64,000 nt of DNA. Origin: Porcincola intestinalis (GTDB lineage Bacteria; Bacillota; Clostridia; Lachnospirales; Lachnospiraceae). The stretch spans positions 51,649-115,648 of the forward strand of contig NZ_VULZ01000011.1 in assembly GCF_009696445.1 (NCBI RefSeq), in the 5' to 3' direction. The position numbers and the translations under genes are program-made. The stretch's first letter is position 1; every line of letters begins with the position of its first letter. The notes under the pieces are model-generated. The model had not been told where the DNA came from. It was given only the letters and a program-made list of their open reading frames with translations, and searched no databases. Positions 1-7,547 of the stretch are shown one piece after another.

Positions 1-382
1 TGTCATCAAGTACAAAATATAAACCATCTGAAAATCCATCCGGATCCTCAAATCCAATATTCTCGTACGTAAAGGTTACAATGTAAACGGCTGCCGGATG
101 ATAATCAGAGTATTCATTTCTCTCGTCCGTCTCTTCAACAGAATCAACCGTCAGCTTCCACTGTCCCTCGACGACCCATGGTTCTCCAATATTGTATTCA
201 TCCTGGCTTGTTGGCTTTCCAGCAGCCAGCTGTTCCTTCAGATCAGCGACCGTTTCCTGTAATGCCGCGACCTCTGATTCCAGTTCTGCAATTCGATCAT
301 CCTTCGAATCTGCCAGCGCTGTAATCGGTGCTGTAGCAATCAGCCCGCAAAGCAATCCAGCAATCATCCTTCGCTTCATCAT
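1..382 (-). CDS. Secreted protein with N-terminal coiled coil, C-terminus cut by window edge
   Basis: The reading frame is open from an ATG at 382 to the window edge, so only the first 127 residues are seen. The start follows GGGAGGAAGT, a strong ribosome site. Residues 1-24 form a signal peptide (two Met, basic MKRR, a hydrophobic stretch, then ALA-D as a probable cleavage site). Residues about 25-50 are a short Leu/Glu-rich coiled coil (IAELESEVAALQETVADL). The rest is a beta-rich segment (WKLTVDSVEET, VYIVTFTYENIGF) reminiscent of DUF4352-like extracellular domains; this family assignment is an inference. It lies just outside the integrated element. Role unknown; an exported or surface protein is the safest statement. 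Confidence 0.75.
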   Translation of the reverse strand, partial: MMKRRMIAGLLCGLIATAPITALADSKDDRIAELESEVAALQETVADLKEQLAAGKPTSQDEYNIGEPWVVEGQWKLTVDSVEETDERNEYSDYHPAAVYIVTFTYENIGFEDPDGFSDGLYFVLDD

Positions 383-554
383 ACTTCCTCCCTGATTGAT
401 TGTTATGTTCATCATATAAAACGGTGAATATACTGTCAAGCTGCCTTTCATCGCTTCACTGCTGCCCATGGGCACAGACACTTTTGCTGCCTTGTCCTAC
501 ACACAAAAATGCATCCTACAGGGAAAAAGCCATCATTCAGAAACTTTTAGAGAA

Positions 555-594
555 CAAAAAAGCCGGAGAATAACTTGGAAAAGTTATTCTCCGG
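555..594 (-). terminator. Perfect-stem terminator, probably the original tRNA-Pro terminator
   Basis: A 14-bp perfect stem (CCGGAGAATAACTT with AAGTTATTCTCCGG, loop of 4) at 563-594 is followed on the minus strand by six T residues. It sits directly next to the copy of the tRNA 3' end at 591-616, so it is probably the terminator that followed tRNA-Pro before the element inserted. Confidence 0.8.
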
Positions 595-616
595 TACCCC
601 TGCCAAGAGTCGATGC
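591..616. repeat. Distal att-like repeat of the tRNA-Pro 3' end
   Basis: The 26 bases here match 4776-4802 with two mismatches and one single-base gap, in the same orientation. They contain the last nine bases of the tRNA-Pro gene (GCATCGACT on the minus strand, including two flanking bases) and the start of its terminator. This is what integration by a tyrosine integrase into a tRNA 3' end leaves at the far end of the element. Confidence 0.7.
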
Positions 617-705
617 TGATCCTGAATAACTGTTAAACCCAACTTCACCATTTTCATTGTGCCACACCTATGAAGCTCCAGTGTTTGATTATTAATGCAG
701 AGTTC

Positions 706-1356
706 TTAATCATCAGCCTTCTCTGTCACATTTTCTGTCACAGGCTCATACTTTTCCAGAATAAGTGGCAACGTCACTTCCTGTTTTCCACCCTTCCAGT
801 GAACAGATATGGATACATTTTTCAGGGCCTCCATGATCTCTTCTGGGGTATAATGGATTTCTTTACCTGTTTTATCATAATAGGTAACTTCCTGAAATTC
901 CTCTGTGGTTGTTAACAGGGATCCCCATTCATATGTGAAGCCCCATATTTTAGGAGAATCCTCTTTATCCTCGATGGAAGGGTCAAATGCATGTTCTTTT
1001 GAAAGAATATCCATTTTATCACTTGTGAATGTTACGATCCCGGCTGCCAGAAAAGGCTTGACTTCCTCGTTCAAGGATATTCTATACCATACATTCTTAT
1101 AATCCTGGTTCGTGATGTTATTGATCTCCACAGTAAAGTTAAGCCGGTTCTGAGTTCCTTCTGCTGCCGTTTCCAATTTATTGTTATCATTAAAATATTG
1201 TACCGACTCTTCAGAGATATAAGGTTCGGATACAGTGATAGAAAATGGTTGATCAGGATTGTCCACTATGCCCTTTGCATACACCGTACTCGTCATGCAT
1301 GCAAATGAAATGATTAAAATACCTATTATTCTCAATTTGTGTGCCATTTTTTCCAT
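706..1356 (-). CDS. Secreted protein of unknown function, cargo of the tRNA-Pro element
   Basis: 216 residues from the ATG at 1356, preceded by GGTGAT, which pairs with the 16S tail; a GTG at 1368 in the same frame is the alternative. The N-terminus is a signal peptide (basic MAHKLR, hydrophobic IIGILIISFACM, cleavage near VYA-K). The cysteine in ISFACM is not in a clear lipobox. The mature part is rich in Asn, Glu and Lys and looks beta-rich (NFTVEINNITNQDYKNVWYRI); no catalytic motif is visible. It lies downstream of the BlaI/BlaR1-like pair on the same strand, after a 200-base gap, and could be their target. Family not recognised. Confidence 0.8.
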   Translation of the reverse strand: MEKMAHKLRIIGILIISFACMTSTVYAKGIVDNPDQPFSITVSEPYISEESVQYFNDNNKLETAAEGTQNRLNFTVEINNITNQDYKNVWYRISLNEEVKPFLAAGIVTFTSDKMDILSKEHAFDPSIEDKEDSPKIWGFTYEWGSLLTTTEEFQEVTYYDKTGKEIHYTPEEIMEALKNVSISVHWKGGKQEVTLPLILEKYEPVTENVTEKADD

Positions 1357-1568
1357 AGTTATCACCACGGCAGATCAATCAGCATACTGCCAGTTAATCT
1401 CTCCCTTATCTTTAATACACATGTAATGAAGCAGGTACTCTGACTTTGTTACCTTAAGGTACTTTCTTACACCCGATCAATGAGGGCATTTATTATATTT
1501 CGTTTCTGATAAGAGTTTTCCCAATCTTGAGTATTTGCACTTCGTGCAGATATCGGCGCTGTATTTTT

Positions 1569-2627
1569 TTACAGTGCATCCCCCTTGTGATTCTTGATAT
1601 GCCTTACAATGAAACCAGATATAAAGCTGTGTCTACATAATGCTTTCCTTTGCTCGTTTCCAGATAATACCGCCCTCTGTTTACCGCTTTCTTCTATAAA
1701 AATTTCATTGAAAACGGAAAAATTATATTGTTCCTCAATAACTGAATTTTTCATTAGTTCATTATTATGTGAGCTTTCTTCACTACCACTTATAAAGATA
1801 GTATCCGTATTAGAAAAATCATACTGCTTTGTTATGGAACAATCCGCGATGTATTCTCCTTCCGTAATTGATTGAAGAAGGAAAGTCGCGTACCTTTTCC
1901 TCTGTTCTTTCGTTGTATATGTATGAATCACACATTCATCGCAGACTATTTCGGATACATCTGCGTACTCCTGCAGCAAAAGCCATGCAAATGGATTAAA
2001 CCAATGGATCAGACATATCACAAAACACAATGATTTGTATAATAAATCCTTATACCTTACGTGCGCTGTCTCATGAAGGAGGACCATACTAAGCTCCTCC
2101 TCCGTCAATTTCGTATCCGGCAAAAAAATTTCAGGTGTCAAAATGCCAATCACAAATGGCGTTCGAATTAGTGTGCTTATATTACAGTGAATATGTGCAC
2201 TATGATTCGAATATATGGTGATATCTATCTGCTTCTCCGGAACAGGATTACTTTTTTCTAATAGCAGTGTTTTGAATTTTCTGTATTTTAGGGAATATAT
2301 AGTAGCAATACATATTACAGTTGCTGTCCAAACTATGGCTATGATCAGCATCCAGTTAGGTACAGGATAATAGCTGCCATCATACATTTTGATTATGGTG
2401 TACCCTTCGCGCTTCAAATATATCTTATTTGACAATTGATACATAAAAGCTGGGAATTTAAATGGGAAAATATATTTTAACACTTGAATCGGGCAGAGAA
2501 AGAAAAAAATGGAGAGTTTCAATAATCTTCTAAGCTGAATTCCCGTACAAATTCCCGTTGCCTTTAAAAAATAATATGGTACAAGTGGGATAACCCCCGC
2601 CAGTGACATTGTGAATAGCAGATTCAT
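1569..2627 (-). CDS. BlaR1/MecR1-like membrane metallopeptidase (M56 family)
   Basis: 352 residues. Hydrophobic segments at about 1-25, 35-55 and 90-115 precede a zinc-peptidase motif HETAH at about residue 185; a further membrane segment (FVICLIHWFNPFAWLLL) and the downstream EIVCDE complete the usual M56 arrangement. In BlaR1/MecR1 this protease domain relays a signal that removes the partner repressor. Unlike BlaR1 of staphylococci there is no penicillin-binding sensor domain: about 100 polar residues follow the protease domain and match nothing I recognise. The start is two bases after the BlaI-like stop, with AGGAAG as ribosome site, so the two are co-translated. The signal it senses is unknown. 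Confidence 0.85.
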   Translation of the reverse strand: MNLLFTMSLAGVIPLVPYYFLKATGICTGIQLRRLLKLSIFFFLCPIQVLKYIFPFKFPAFMYQLSNKIYLKREGYTIIKMYDGSYYPVPNWMLIIAIVWTATVICIATIYSLKYRKFKTLLLEKSNPVPEKQIDITIYSNHSAHIHCNISTLIRTPFVIGILTPEIFLPDTKLTEEELSMVLLHETAHVRYKDLLYKSLCFVICLIHWFNPFAWLLLQEYADVSEIVCDECVIHTYTTKEQRKRYATFLLQSITEGEYIADCSITKQYDFSNTDTIFISGSEESSHNNELMKNSVIEEQYNFSVFNEIFIEESGKQRAVLSGNEQRKALCRHSFISGFIVRHIKNHKGDAL

Positions 2628-2629
2628 TC

Positions 2630-3004
2630 TTACTTCCTGCTCAATATGTAGTCAAGTAATTCGTCTTTATCAATTTCAGTGATAGAATCTTTACCAGTCA
2701 GTGCAGCAATAAAATTAGCTAGTGTGCCGCCATATGCTTCCTGCAATATTTCCTCGGCACATTTCTGTTCATATTCCACACGCGTTAGGGTTGGTGTATA
2801 AAAAGATTTTGTTCCAATTTTATCCTGCTGAAGTAACCCTCGTTTTTTTAACCTTAGCAAACAGGTATTCAATGTTTGTCTGCACCACTGTTTGTTCTTT
2901 ACCGTATTGAAATGATAAAGAAGAGCTGCAAATGTGCATGCTTCCCTTACTTTCCATAGATATTCCAAAATCTCCAATTCCGCTCCAGATACTTTAGTTT
3001 TCAT
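2630..3004 (-). CDS. BlaI/MecI-type winged-helix repressor
   Basis: 124 residues, the usual length for the family. It begins with the family signature (SGAELEILEYLW), followed by a winged helix (residues about 10-70, CRQTLNTCLLRLKKRGLLQ being the recognition helix and wing) and a C-terminal dimerisation part (EEILQEAYGGTLANFIAALTG). Members repress a promoter until the BlaR1/MecR1-type partner causes their cleavage. Here the partner gene follows after two bases. The ribosome site is weak (AGAAAG). It probably regulates its own operon and perhaps the secreted protein downstream; no clear TACA/TGTA operator pair was found. Confidence 0.88.
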   Translation of the reverse strand: MKTKVSGAELEILEYLWKVREACTFAALLYHFNTVKNKQWCRQTLNTCLLRLKKRGLLQQDKIGTKSFYTPTLTRVEYEQKCAEEILQEAYGGTLANFIAALTGKDSITEIDKDELLDYILSRK

Positions 3005-3215
3005 GCTTCTTTCTTGTATTACATTCGTTTCTTACAATCTGCAATATACTATTCCTTTATGCTTATGCCCATATTAAATATTGCTAAACATTATTGCATT
3101 TTTTTATATGTAATCACTATATTTATTTAGGACTTGCAATAGTCTGTAGCTGTAAAAGTATTCGCTCCGATTCAAAAATAATACACCGTCGACTGACGGT
3201 TATAGGGAAGACGGC

Positions 3216-3919
3216 ATGGCTATCTTTCATTTTCATACAGGCATCATCCGCGCCAGTTCCGGGAAATGTGCCGTTGCCTCAGCGGCATATATTTCAGGGA
3301 CAAGGCTCTATAACGATGATGCCAGAGGTCTGACCTTCTCCTACACTCACAAGGAGGAGGTCATTTTTTCGGAAATCTGCCTGCCTGAGAACACTCCGGC
3401 ATCTTTGAAAGACAGGCAGACTTTGTGGAACGAGTTTGAACGGGTCCAGAACAAAGCTAACTCGCGAAATGCCCGACAGTTTGATATGGCGCTGCCGGTA
3501 GAACTTGACACAACACAGCAAATTGAGCTGGCCCGGCACTTTCCCGGCACTTTATACAGGAAAACTCTGTAGCTGCCGGCATGGCGGTGGACTGGGCTCT
3601 TCACAATAAGCCCGGGAATCCGCACGTCCATGTCATGTGTACGGTCCGCGGCTTCAACAGAGACAGAAGCTGGGCGAGGATGGAGAAAAAAGTTATCGCA
3701 CTCGATGCGGACGGAAACCGGATCCCGGTCATTGACCCGAAGACCGAAAAGCAGAAAGTCAGGGCGCGTAAGGGAAAGGAGTGGGAGAAAAAACTCTGGG
3801 GACATAAAGATGTTCAGTCCAACGACTGGAACTCAAAGCAGAAACTTCTGGAGTAGCGCAGAAACTGGACGGAGGAATGCAACCGCTATCTTCAGAGAAC
3901 GGAGGGAGCGATTAAATGA
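3216..3919 (+). pseudogene. MobA/MobL-type relaxase, 5' part only, frameshifted
   Basis: The start (MAIFHFHTGIIRASSGKCAV) is typical of MobQ-type relaxases, which nick the transfer origin of mobilisable elements. Residues 1-112 read normally, then an 11-base tandem duplication (cccggcacttt at 3532-3542 and 3543-3553) throws the frame; the true sequence resumes in another frame as AGMAVDWALHNKPGNPHVHVM, which holds the metal-binding HxH motif. A second lesion is TAG at 3854 where the family has Trp (LEWRRNW pattern). The frame ends at 3917-3919, far short of a complete relaxase. The gene is therefore dead, but recent enough for the frames to be followed by eye. Confidence 0.85.
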
Positions 3920-3999
3920 CAGGAAAGTATCAGATTTCTTATACACAATAGCGCAGTGGAAGCTGTCGCACTCCCGCTGATCACAGTCAGAAAGGAAGA

Positions 4000-4062
4000 A
4001 TGCCTATATCTGATGAATATCCTGATATTCTGACCGTTCAGGATGTCAGTAAAATACTATGA
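4000..4062 (+). pseudogene. Excisionase-like HTH protein, N-terminal stub
   Basis: Twenty codons (MPISDEYPDILTVQDVSKIL) followed by TGA. The sequence is the first helix of the MerR/excisionase-type DNA-binding proteins that precede integrases in Clostridia elements. The remaining 40 or so residues are missing, and the integrase start overlaps the stop (ATGA). A deletion between the two genes probably removed the rest. Confidence 0.55.
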
Positions 4063-4641
4063 TAGGATCATTGCAAGCAAAAAAACTGCCGTCTGGCAAG
4101 CAGTATTACTATGCCAGAATTTCTTATACAGATCCACTCAGCGGGAAAATCTGCCACAAATGCCTGGCCACCGGCCTTGAAACAAAAAATAACAAGCGGC
4201 GGGCAGAGCAGGTTCTCATGGAATTGCTGGATACCAATGCCTATCTTAAACAACCGCCGAAACAATTAAACGCGAACGTTGATCCGCACATCAAACTGAC
4301 ATGCTATCTTGACCGCTGACTGGCCGAAAAGAAACGCGATCTGAAGGAAGACACATGCGCCGGGACCGCTCTCCGTCCGTTCCGTGAGGAGCTATAAAAG
4401 CATCCTGTATGCCCTGTTTAATCAGGCCATCATCGATGGTTTGATCCCGACAAACTATGCTGCTGCCAGCGTGCAGGTTCATGGCCAGAAAAACAGAGCT
4501 TACAGTGAAGAGATGCTCCTTATGACCGAAGATGCCTCAACCACGTTGAATATTTATTCCCACTTTAACAAGGAGCGGCTGAATACCAGCACGAACGACC
4601 TTGCCCCAATATCAGAGGCTGCCGGAGATATATTTTCATGA
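4059..4641 (+). pseudogene. Tyrosine integrase relic (N-terminal arm domain and C-terminal Tyr segment)
   Basis: Residues 1-86 are an arm-binding domain (GKQYYYARISYTDPLSGK, then TNAYL). A TGA at about 4317-4319 interrupts CYLDR-LAEKKRDLKED, where the family normally has Trp. After a frame change and loss of most of the core, the sequence resumes at 4384 (SYKSILYALFNQAIIDGLI) and ends with ASTTLNIYSHFNKERL, which holds the presumed catalytic Tyr. The Arg and His box residues of the catalytic core are gone, so it cannot be active. It points towards the tRNA-Pro gene 155 bases away, as expected for an integrase at its attachment site. Confidence 0.85.
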
Positions 4642-4736
4642 TAATGCCGGATCGTTTCTTGAGGAAAGATGGGAACGAAAATAGGAACGCCCTGTTTTGG
4701 GATAATTTCAGAGGAAAAAGCAGGAACTCCGGAAAT

Positions 4737-4779
4737 ATAAAAATAACCGGGAGATGGCTTATCTAAAACCATCGCCCGG
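4737..4779 (-). terminator. Terminator-like hairpin downstream of tRNA-Pro (element side)
   Basis: On the minus strand CCGGGcGATGG pairs with CCATCtCCCGG across an 11-base loop, followed by a T-rich run (TTATTTTTATATTTC). It lies just after the tRNA 3' end and is probably supplied by the element, replacing the displaced original terminator at 555-594. Confidence 0.65.
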
Positions 4780-4802
4780 TGCCCCTGCTAAGAAGTCGAT
4801 GC
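4776..4802. repeat. Proximal att-like repeat at the tRNA-Pro 3' end
   Basis: Matches 591-616 with two mismatches and one single-base gap, in the same orientation. It overlaps the last seven bases of the tRNA gene and the start of the terminator behind it. Together the two copies delimit about 4.2 kb. Confidence 0.7.
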
Positions 4803-4869
4803 GACTGGATTTGAACCAGCGGCCTCTGCGTCCCGAACGCAGCGCTCTACCAAACTGAGCCACGCATCG
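4796..4869 (-). tRNA. tRNA-Pro (anticodon CGG)
   Basis: All arms fold: acceptor CGATGCG/CGCATCG with discriminator A, D arm GCTC/GAGC, anticodon stem CTGCG/CGCAG with loop TTCGGGA (anticodon CGG, reading CCG), variable loop AGGCC, and T arm GCTGG-TTCAAAT-CCAGT. The 3' CCA is not encoded. The 3' end is the integration site of the element to its left; the copy of the 3' end keeps the tRNA intact. Confidence 0.95.
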
Positions 4870-4899
4870 ATACTCGCAATTTCTTAAGCAAGCTTCGTT

Positions 4900-4928
4900 A
4901 GTATACCGCTATCTTTCAGAGATTGCAA
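4900..4928 (-). promoter_or_regulatory. Promoter of tRNA-Pro
   Basis: On the minus strand TTGCAA (-35) and TATACT (-10) are separated by 17 bases, and the -10 lies about 30 bases before the tRNA 5' end. Both hexamers are close to the sigma-A consensus. Confidence 0.75.
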
Positions 4929-5079
4929 GTATTTTTTTACAATTTCATACGTTTAATTCCGTTCAATTCCATTCATCGCGAACCCTCCGCTACAAATCCA
5001 TGCCATCCGGGAGGCTCTTTATGCTTCCAAAATACGTATACGTATTGGGAGAAAGTCATTCCGAACCGGATCATCGCTA

Positions 5080-6843
5080 TTACCCGGGAATCCGCCAGCC
5101 TGCCGGGAATTTATTCTTCAGCTGCCCACCTACGAGCTTGCCCCAGCCGATCGGATATCTTCCGGCGCACAGCAGTCTCCAGCCATTCTGGCCGGCTTGC
5201 CGGACAGGGATTGTTTCTCCATGGAGATAGCGTTCGAGCCTGTCATCCGCCGGATCGAGGCAGACATAGTGGTCTTCAACATCTTCCCTCAAGTTCTCCT
5301 CCACAGGCAGTGGCTGTGCTGCATCCGTCTGCAATTCTCTATCCGGAAATGGAACCTCCGGCAGCACCATGGCGAGCTCCTGTGCCGGTTCGAAACGGTT
5401 TTTCTTCAATTCTCCAAGGTACAGACCTGCCCGCAGGGTCGGGATCCCAGGCATCCACTCCACGCCCGCAGGCATCAGGTACACCTGGCCGTCATGCACC
5501 TCCAGCCTGCCTTCCTGCAGTCCTTCCCGGAGCAGCCCGGCCAGGCTTCTCGTAGTTTCTGAGGCAGACGGCCGCCCAGGCTGCGGCTGCTCCAGATAAC
5601 CGGCCATAAAGTTCTGAATCATCTGCGTCTCGGCTGGCTGAAGCTTCTCCTGTCCTGCCGCGCGAGATGTGTTGCCGGAGCCACCTCTCCTGCCAGCCTT
5701 GCCTGACCTGTCCGTCCGATACGTCCTGTCCGTTTTTCCCGCTCTGCCCACTCGATACGTTCCGCCGCGCTTCTCCGCTCTGCCGGCTCCATGCGCCCTG
5801 CCGGCTTCCCTGACTGCTTCTCCGGGCTGCTGTTCTTGCATCTCCTCGTTCTCCCCGGGCTTCCGCTTCCTCAGAAGAGCACAGAAATGCCCTTCCCCCT
5901 CGATTTTATGCGGCCAGAGCCGGCAGGTTTTCGTGAGGTCCACGTCCAATGCTCCCACCGTCCCCGCCTCCAGAACTCCAAGTCTTACGAGCTGCTCCAG
6001 GCTCAGTCCTTCGGAAAAATACCGCCGGAAGGCATCGTACGGAATCTCCATCAGCTCCATCTCCGGACGCTCTTTCAAAAGATGCAGGATGGTCAGCTCG
6101 TTTTCCTGCGGTGCAAATGTACAGGTTGAATACAGCATCATTCCGCCCGGTCTGAGCATATCCGCCGCACATGTGATAATCTCACGCTGCACGCGGGCGC
6201 ACTCCAACACTTTTTCGGGATACCACGCCTGAACGACCGCCGTGTCCTTCCGAAACATGCCTTCCCCTGAGCACGGCGCGTCCACCAGGATCCGGTCAAA
6301 GAAGGCCGGACAGCGTTCCAGAAGCCGGGCAGGCTCTGTGTTTGTCACACAGGCATTCGGAATGCCGAACAGCTCCAGATTCTTCATCAGAACACGAGCA
6401 CGAGGCGCCGAGATCTCGTTCGCCACCAGGAAGCCCTGCCCCTGAAGACGTGCTCCCAGCTCGGTTGCCTTGCCGCCCGGCGCCGCACAGAGATCCAGAA
6501 CGGTCTCCCCCGGGCTGACCGGCAGGATCTGCGCAGGTGCCATCGCGCTGGCCTCCTGCAGGTAGTAAAGTCCCGCGCTGTAGAAAGAATGGCGGGAAGG
6601 CTGGTCTTCCTCCTCAAAGTAAAACCCATTCTGTGTCCACGGCACCGGTGTCAGATGGAATCCGGTCTCCCTCCCGAATTCTTCAGCAAATGCTGCTGCA
6701 TCCCTGACGCCCAGCTTCAGCGTATTGATCCGAAGAGCCTTGCGGCAGGGACGGCTGTAAGAATCCAGAAAGGCCTCGTACTCGCTGCCAAGTATCTTTT
6801 TCATGTCATCCAGATAGACGGAAGGAAGGTTGGATATACTCAT
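5080..6843 (-). CDS. rsmF: 16S rRNA m5C methyltransferase, RsmF/RsmB (NOL1/NOP2/Sun) family
   Basis: 587 residues. An N-terminal PUA-like/N1 part is followed by the SAM-binding motif DLCAAPGGK (about 117-125) and the two family cysteines: DAPCSGEGMF (Cys191) and STCTF (Cys241), which act in release and attack of the target cytosine. The C-terminal 170 residues correspond to the RsmF RNA-binding extension. Between them, at about residues 325-400, is an Arg/Gly/Ala-rich insert (repeats of the kind GRAGKTDRT, DRSGKAGRR) that is not part of the family fold and may bind RNA or be a disordered linker. The gene stands alone on the minus strand. Confidence 0.87.
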   Translation of the reverse strand: MSISNLPSVYLDDMKKILGSEYEAFLDSYSRPCRKALRINTLKLGVRDAAAFAEEFGRETGFHLTPVPWTQNGFYFEEEDQPSRHSFYSAGLYYLQEASAMAPAQILPVSPGETVLDLCAAPGGKATELGARLQGQGFLVANEISAPRARVLMKNLELFGIPNACVTNTEPARLLERCPAFFDRILVDAPCSGEGMFRKDTAVVQAWYPEKVLECARVQREIITCAADMLRPGGMMLYSTCTFAPQENELTILHLLKERPEMELMEIPYDAFRRYFSEGLSLEQLVRLGVLEAGTVGALDVDLTKTCRLWPHKIEGEGHFCALLRKRKPGENEEMQEQQPGEAVREAGRAHGAGRAEKRGGTYRVGRAGKTDRTYRTDRSGKAGRRGGSGNTSRAAGQEKLQPAETQMIQNFMAGYLEQPQPGRPSASETTRSLAGLLREGLQEGRLEVHDGQVYLMPAGVEWMPGIPTLRAGLYLGELKKNRFEPAQELAMVLPEVPFPDRELQTDAAQPLPVEENLREDVEDHYVCLDPADDRLERYLHGETIPVRQAGQNGWRLLCAGRYPIGWGKLVGGQLKNKFPAGWRIPG

Positions 6844-7097
6844 ATGTGTCTCACATCATCTCTATGCCGCACGGGCAGGGTACTCTGATATTCTTGTAAT
6901 CTCAGACCAACTTTTATCATCTCAGGCCATTCTTTCCCATCCTGGGTCTGTGATCCTGATGATAGCACAGATTCCCGCCATGCGGCTCTCCGAATGTGTT
7001 ACACTCAGAACAGATGTCCCCACATCCTGCCAGATCGTCTAGCAAATGGCTGCTGCGCACAGGTCCGGACATCTGAGTGAAAGGAGGAAACGATCAC

Positions 7098-7433
7098 ATG
7101 AGTTTGTTTGAAAAGAAGATCCCTGTATTCAGGAAGAGAGACAGGGAAACCTGTGAGAAAATCAGGGCTGCACTCAGGGAGGCGGGGATCCGCTGCAAGA
7201 GCGGCCACTACCAGATGGAAAATATCGTCCAGGCCGGGTACGCCGGTCTCGACATCCGGAACCTTGGACCAAAGGGTAGAATTGACCGGGACATCTACTA
7301 TGTCAATGTCCCGGTATCTGAGAAGGAGCATGCGCTCGACATCATCCGCGCGGCCGGACTCGTAACGGAAGTCCTGACCGTCGACCAGATGATGGAGGAT
7401 GCCCCGAAAAAATTTCCTGAATTAAACCGCTAA
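7098..7433 (+). CDS. Small conserved-looking protein of unknown function (DUF2007-like?)
   Basis: 111 residues from the ATG at 7098, with AAGGAGG nine bases upstream. No signal peptide or membrane segment. The pattern of an N-terminal helix (RDRETCEKIRAALREAGI), strands (YYVNVPVSEKEHALDIIRAAGL) and a charged tail resembles the small alpha/beta signal-transducing-like domain DUF2007, in which an amino acid position of a neighbouring protein is often regulated; this is only a resemblance. It is transcribed alone, between two minus-strand genes. Confidence 0.7.
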   Translation: MSLFEKKIPVFRKRDRETCEKIRAALREAGIRCKSGHYQMENIVQAGYAGLDIRNLGPKGRIDRDIYYVNVPVSEKEHALDIIRAAGLVTEVLTVDQMMEDAPKKFPELNR

Positions 7434-7547
7434 ACTACGGCCTGGTGGCTGTGTCCTTCAGGTCTGTACTTCCATCCCAGTACGCTCCTGCAGAACAACC
7501 GTACAGCCATTCCGGGCTGTCATGATTCTTATCGGTCCTGGATGCGT

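Noticed and set aside
3015..3023. TGTATTACA palindrome before the BlaI-like start as an operator
   Set aside because: The half-sites are in the opposite order from BlaI/MecI operators (TACA...TGTA).
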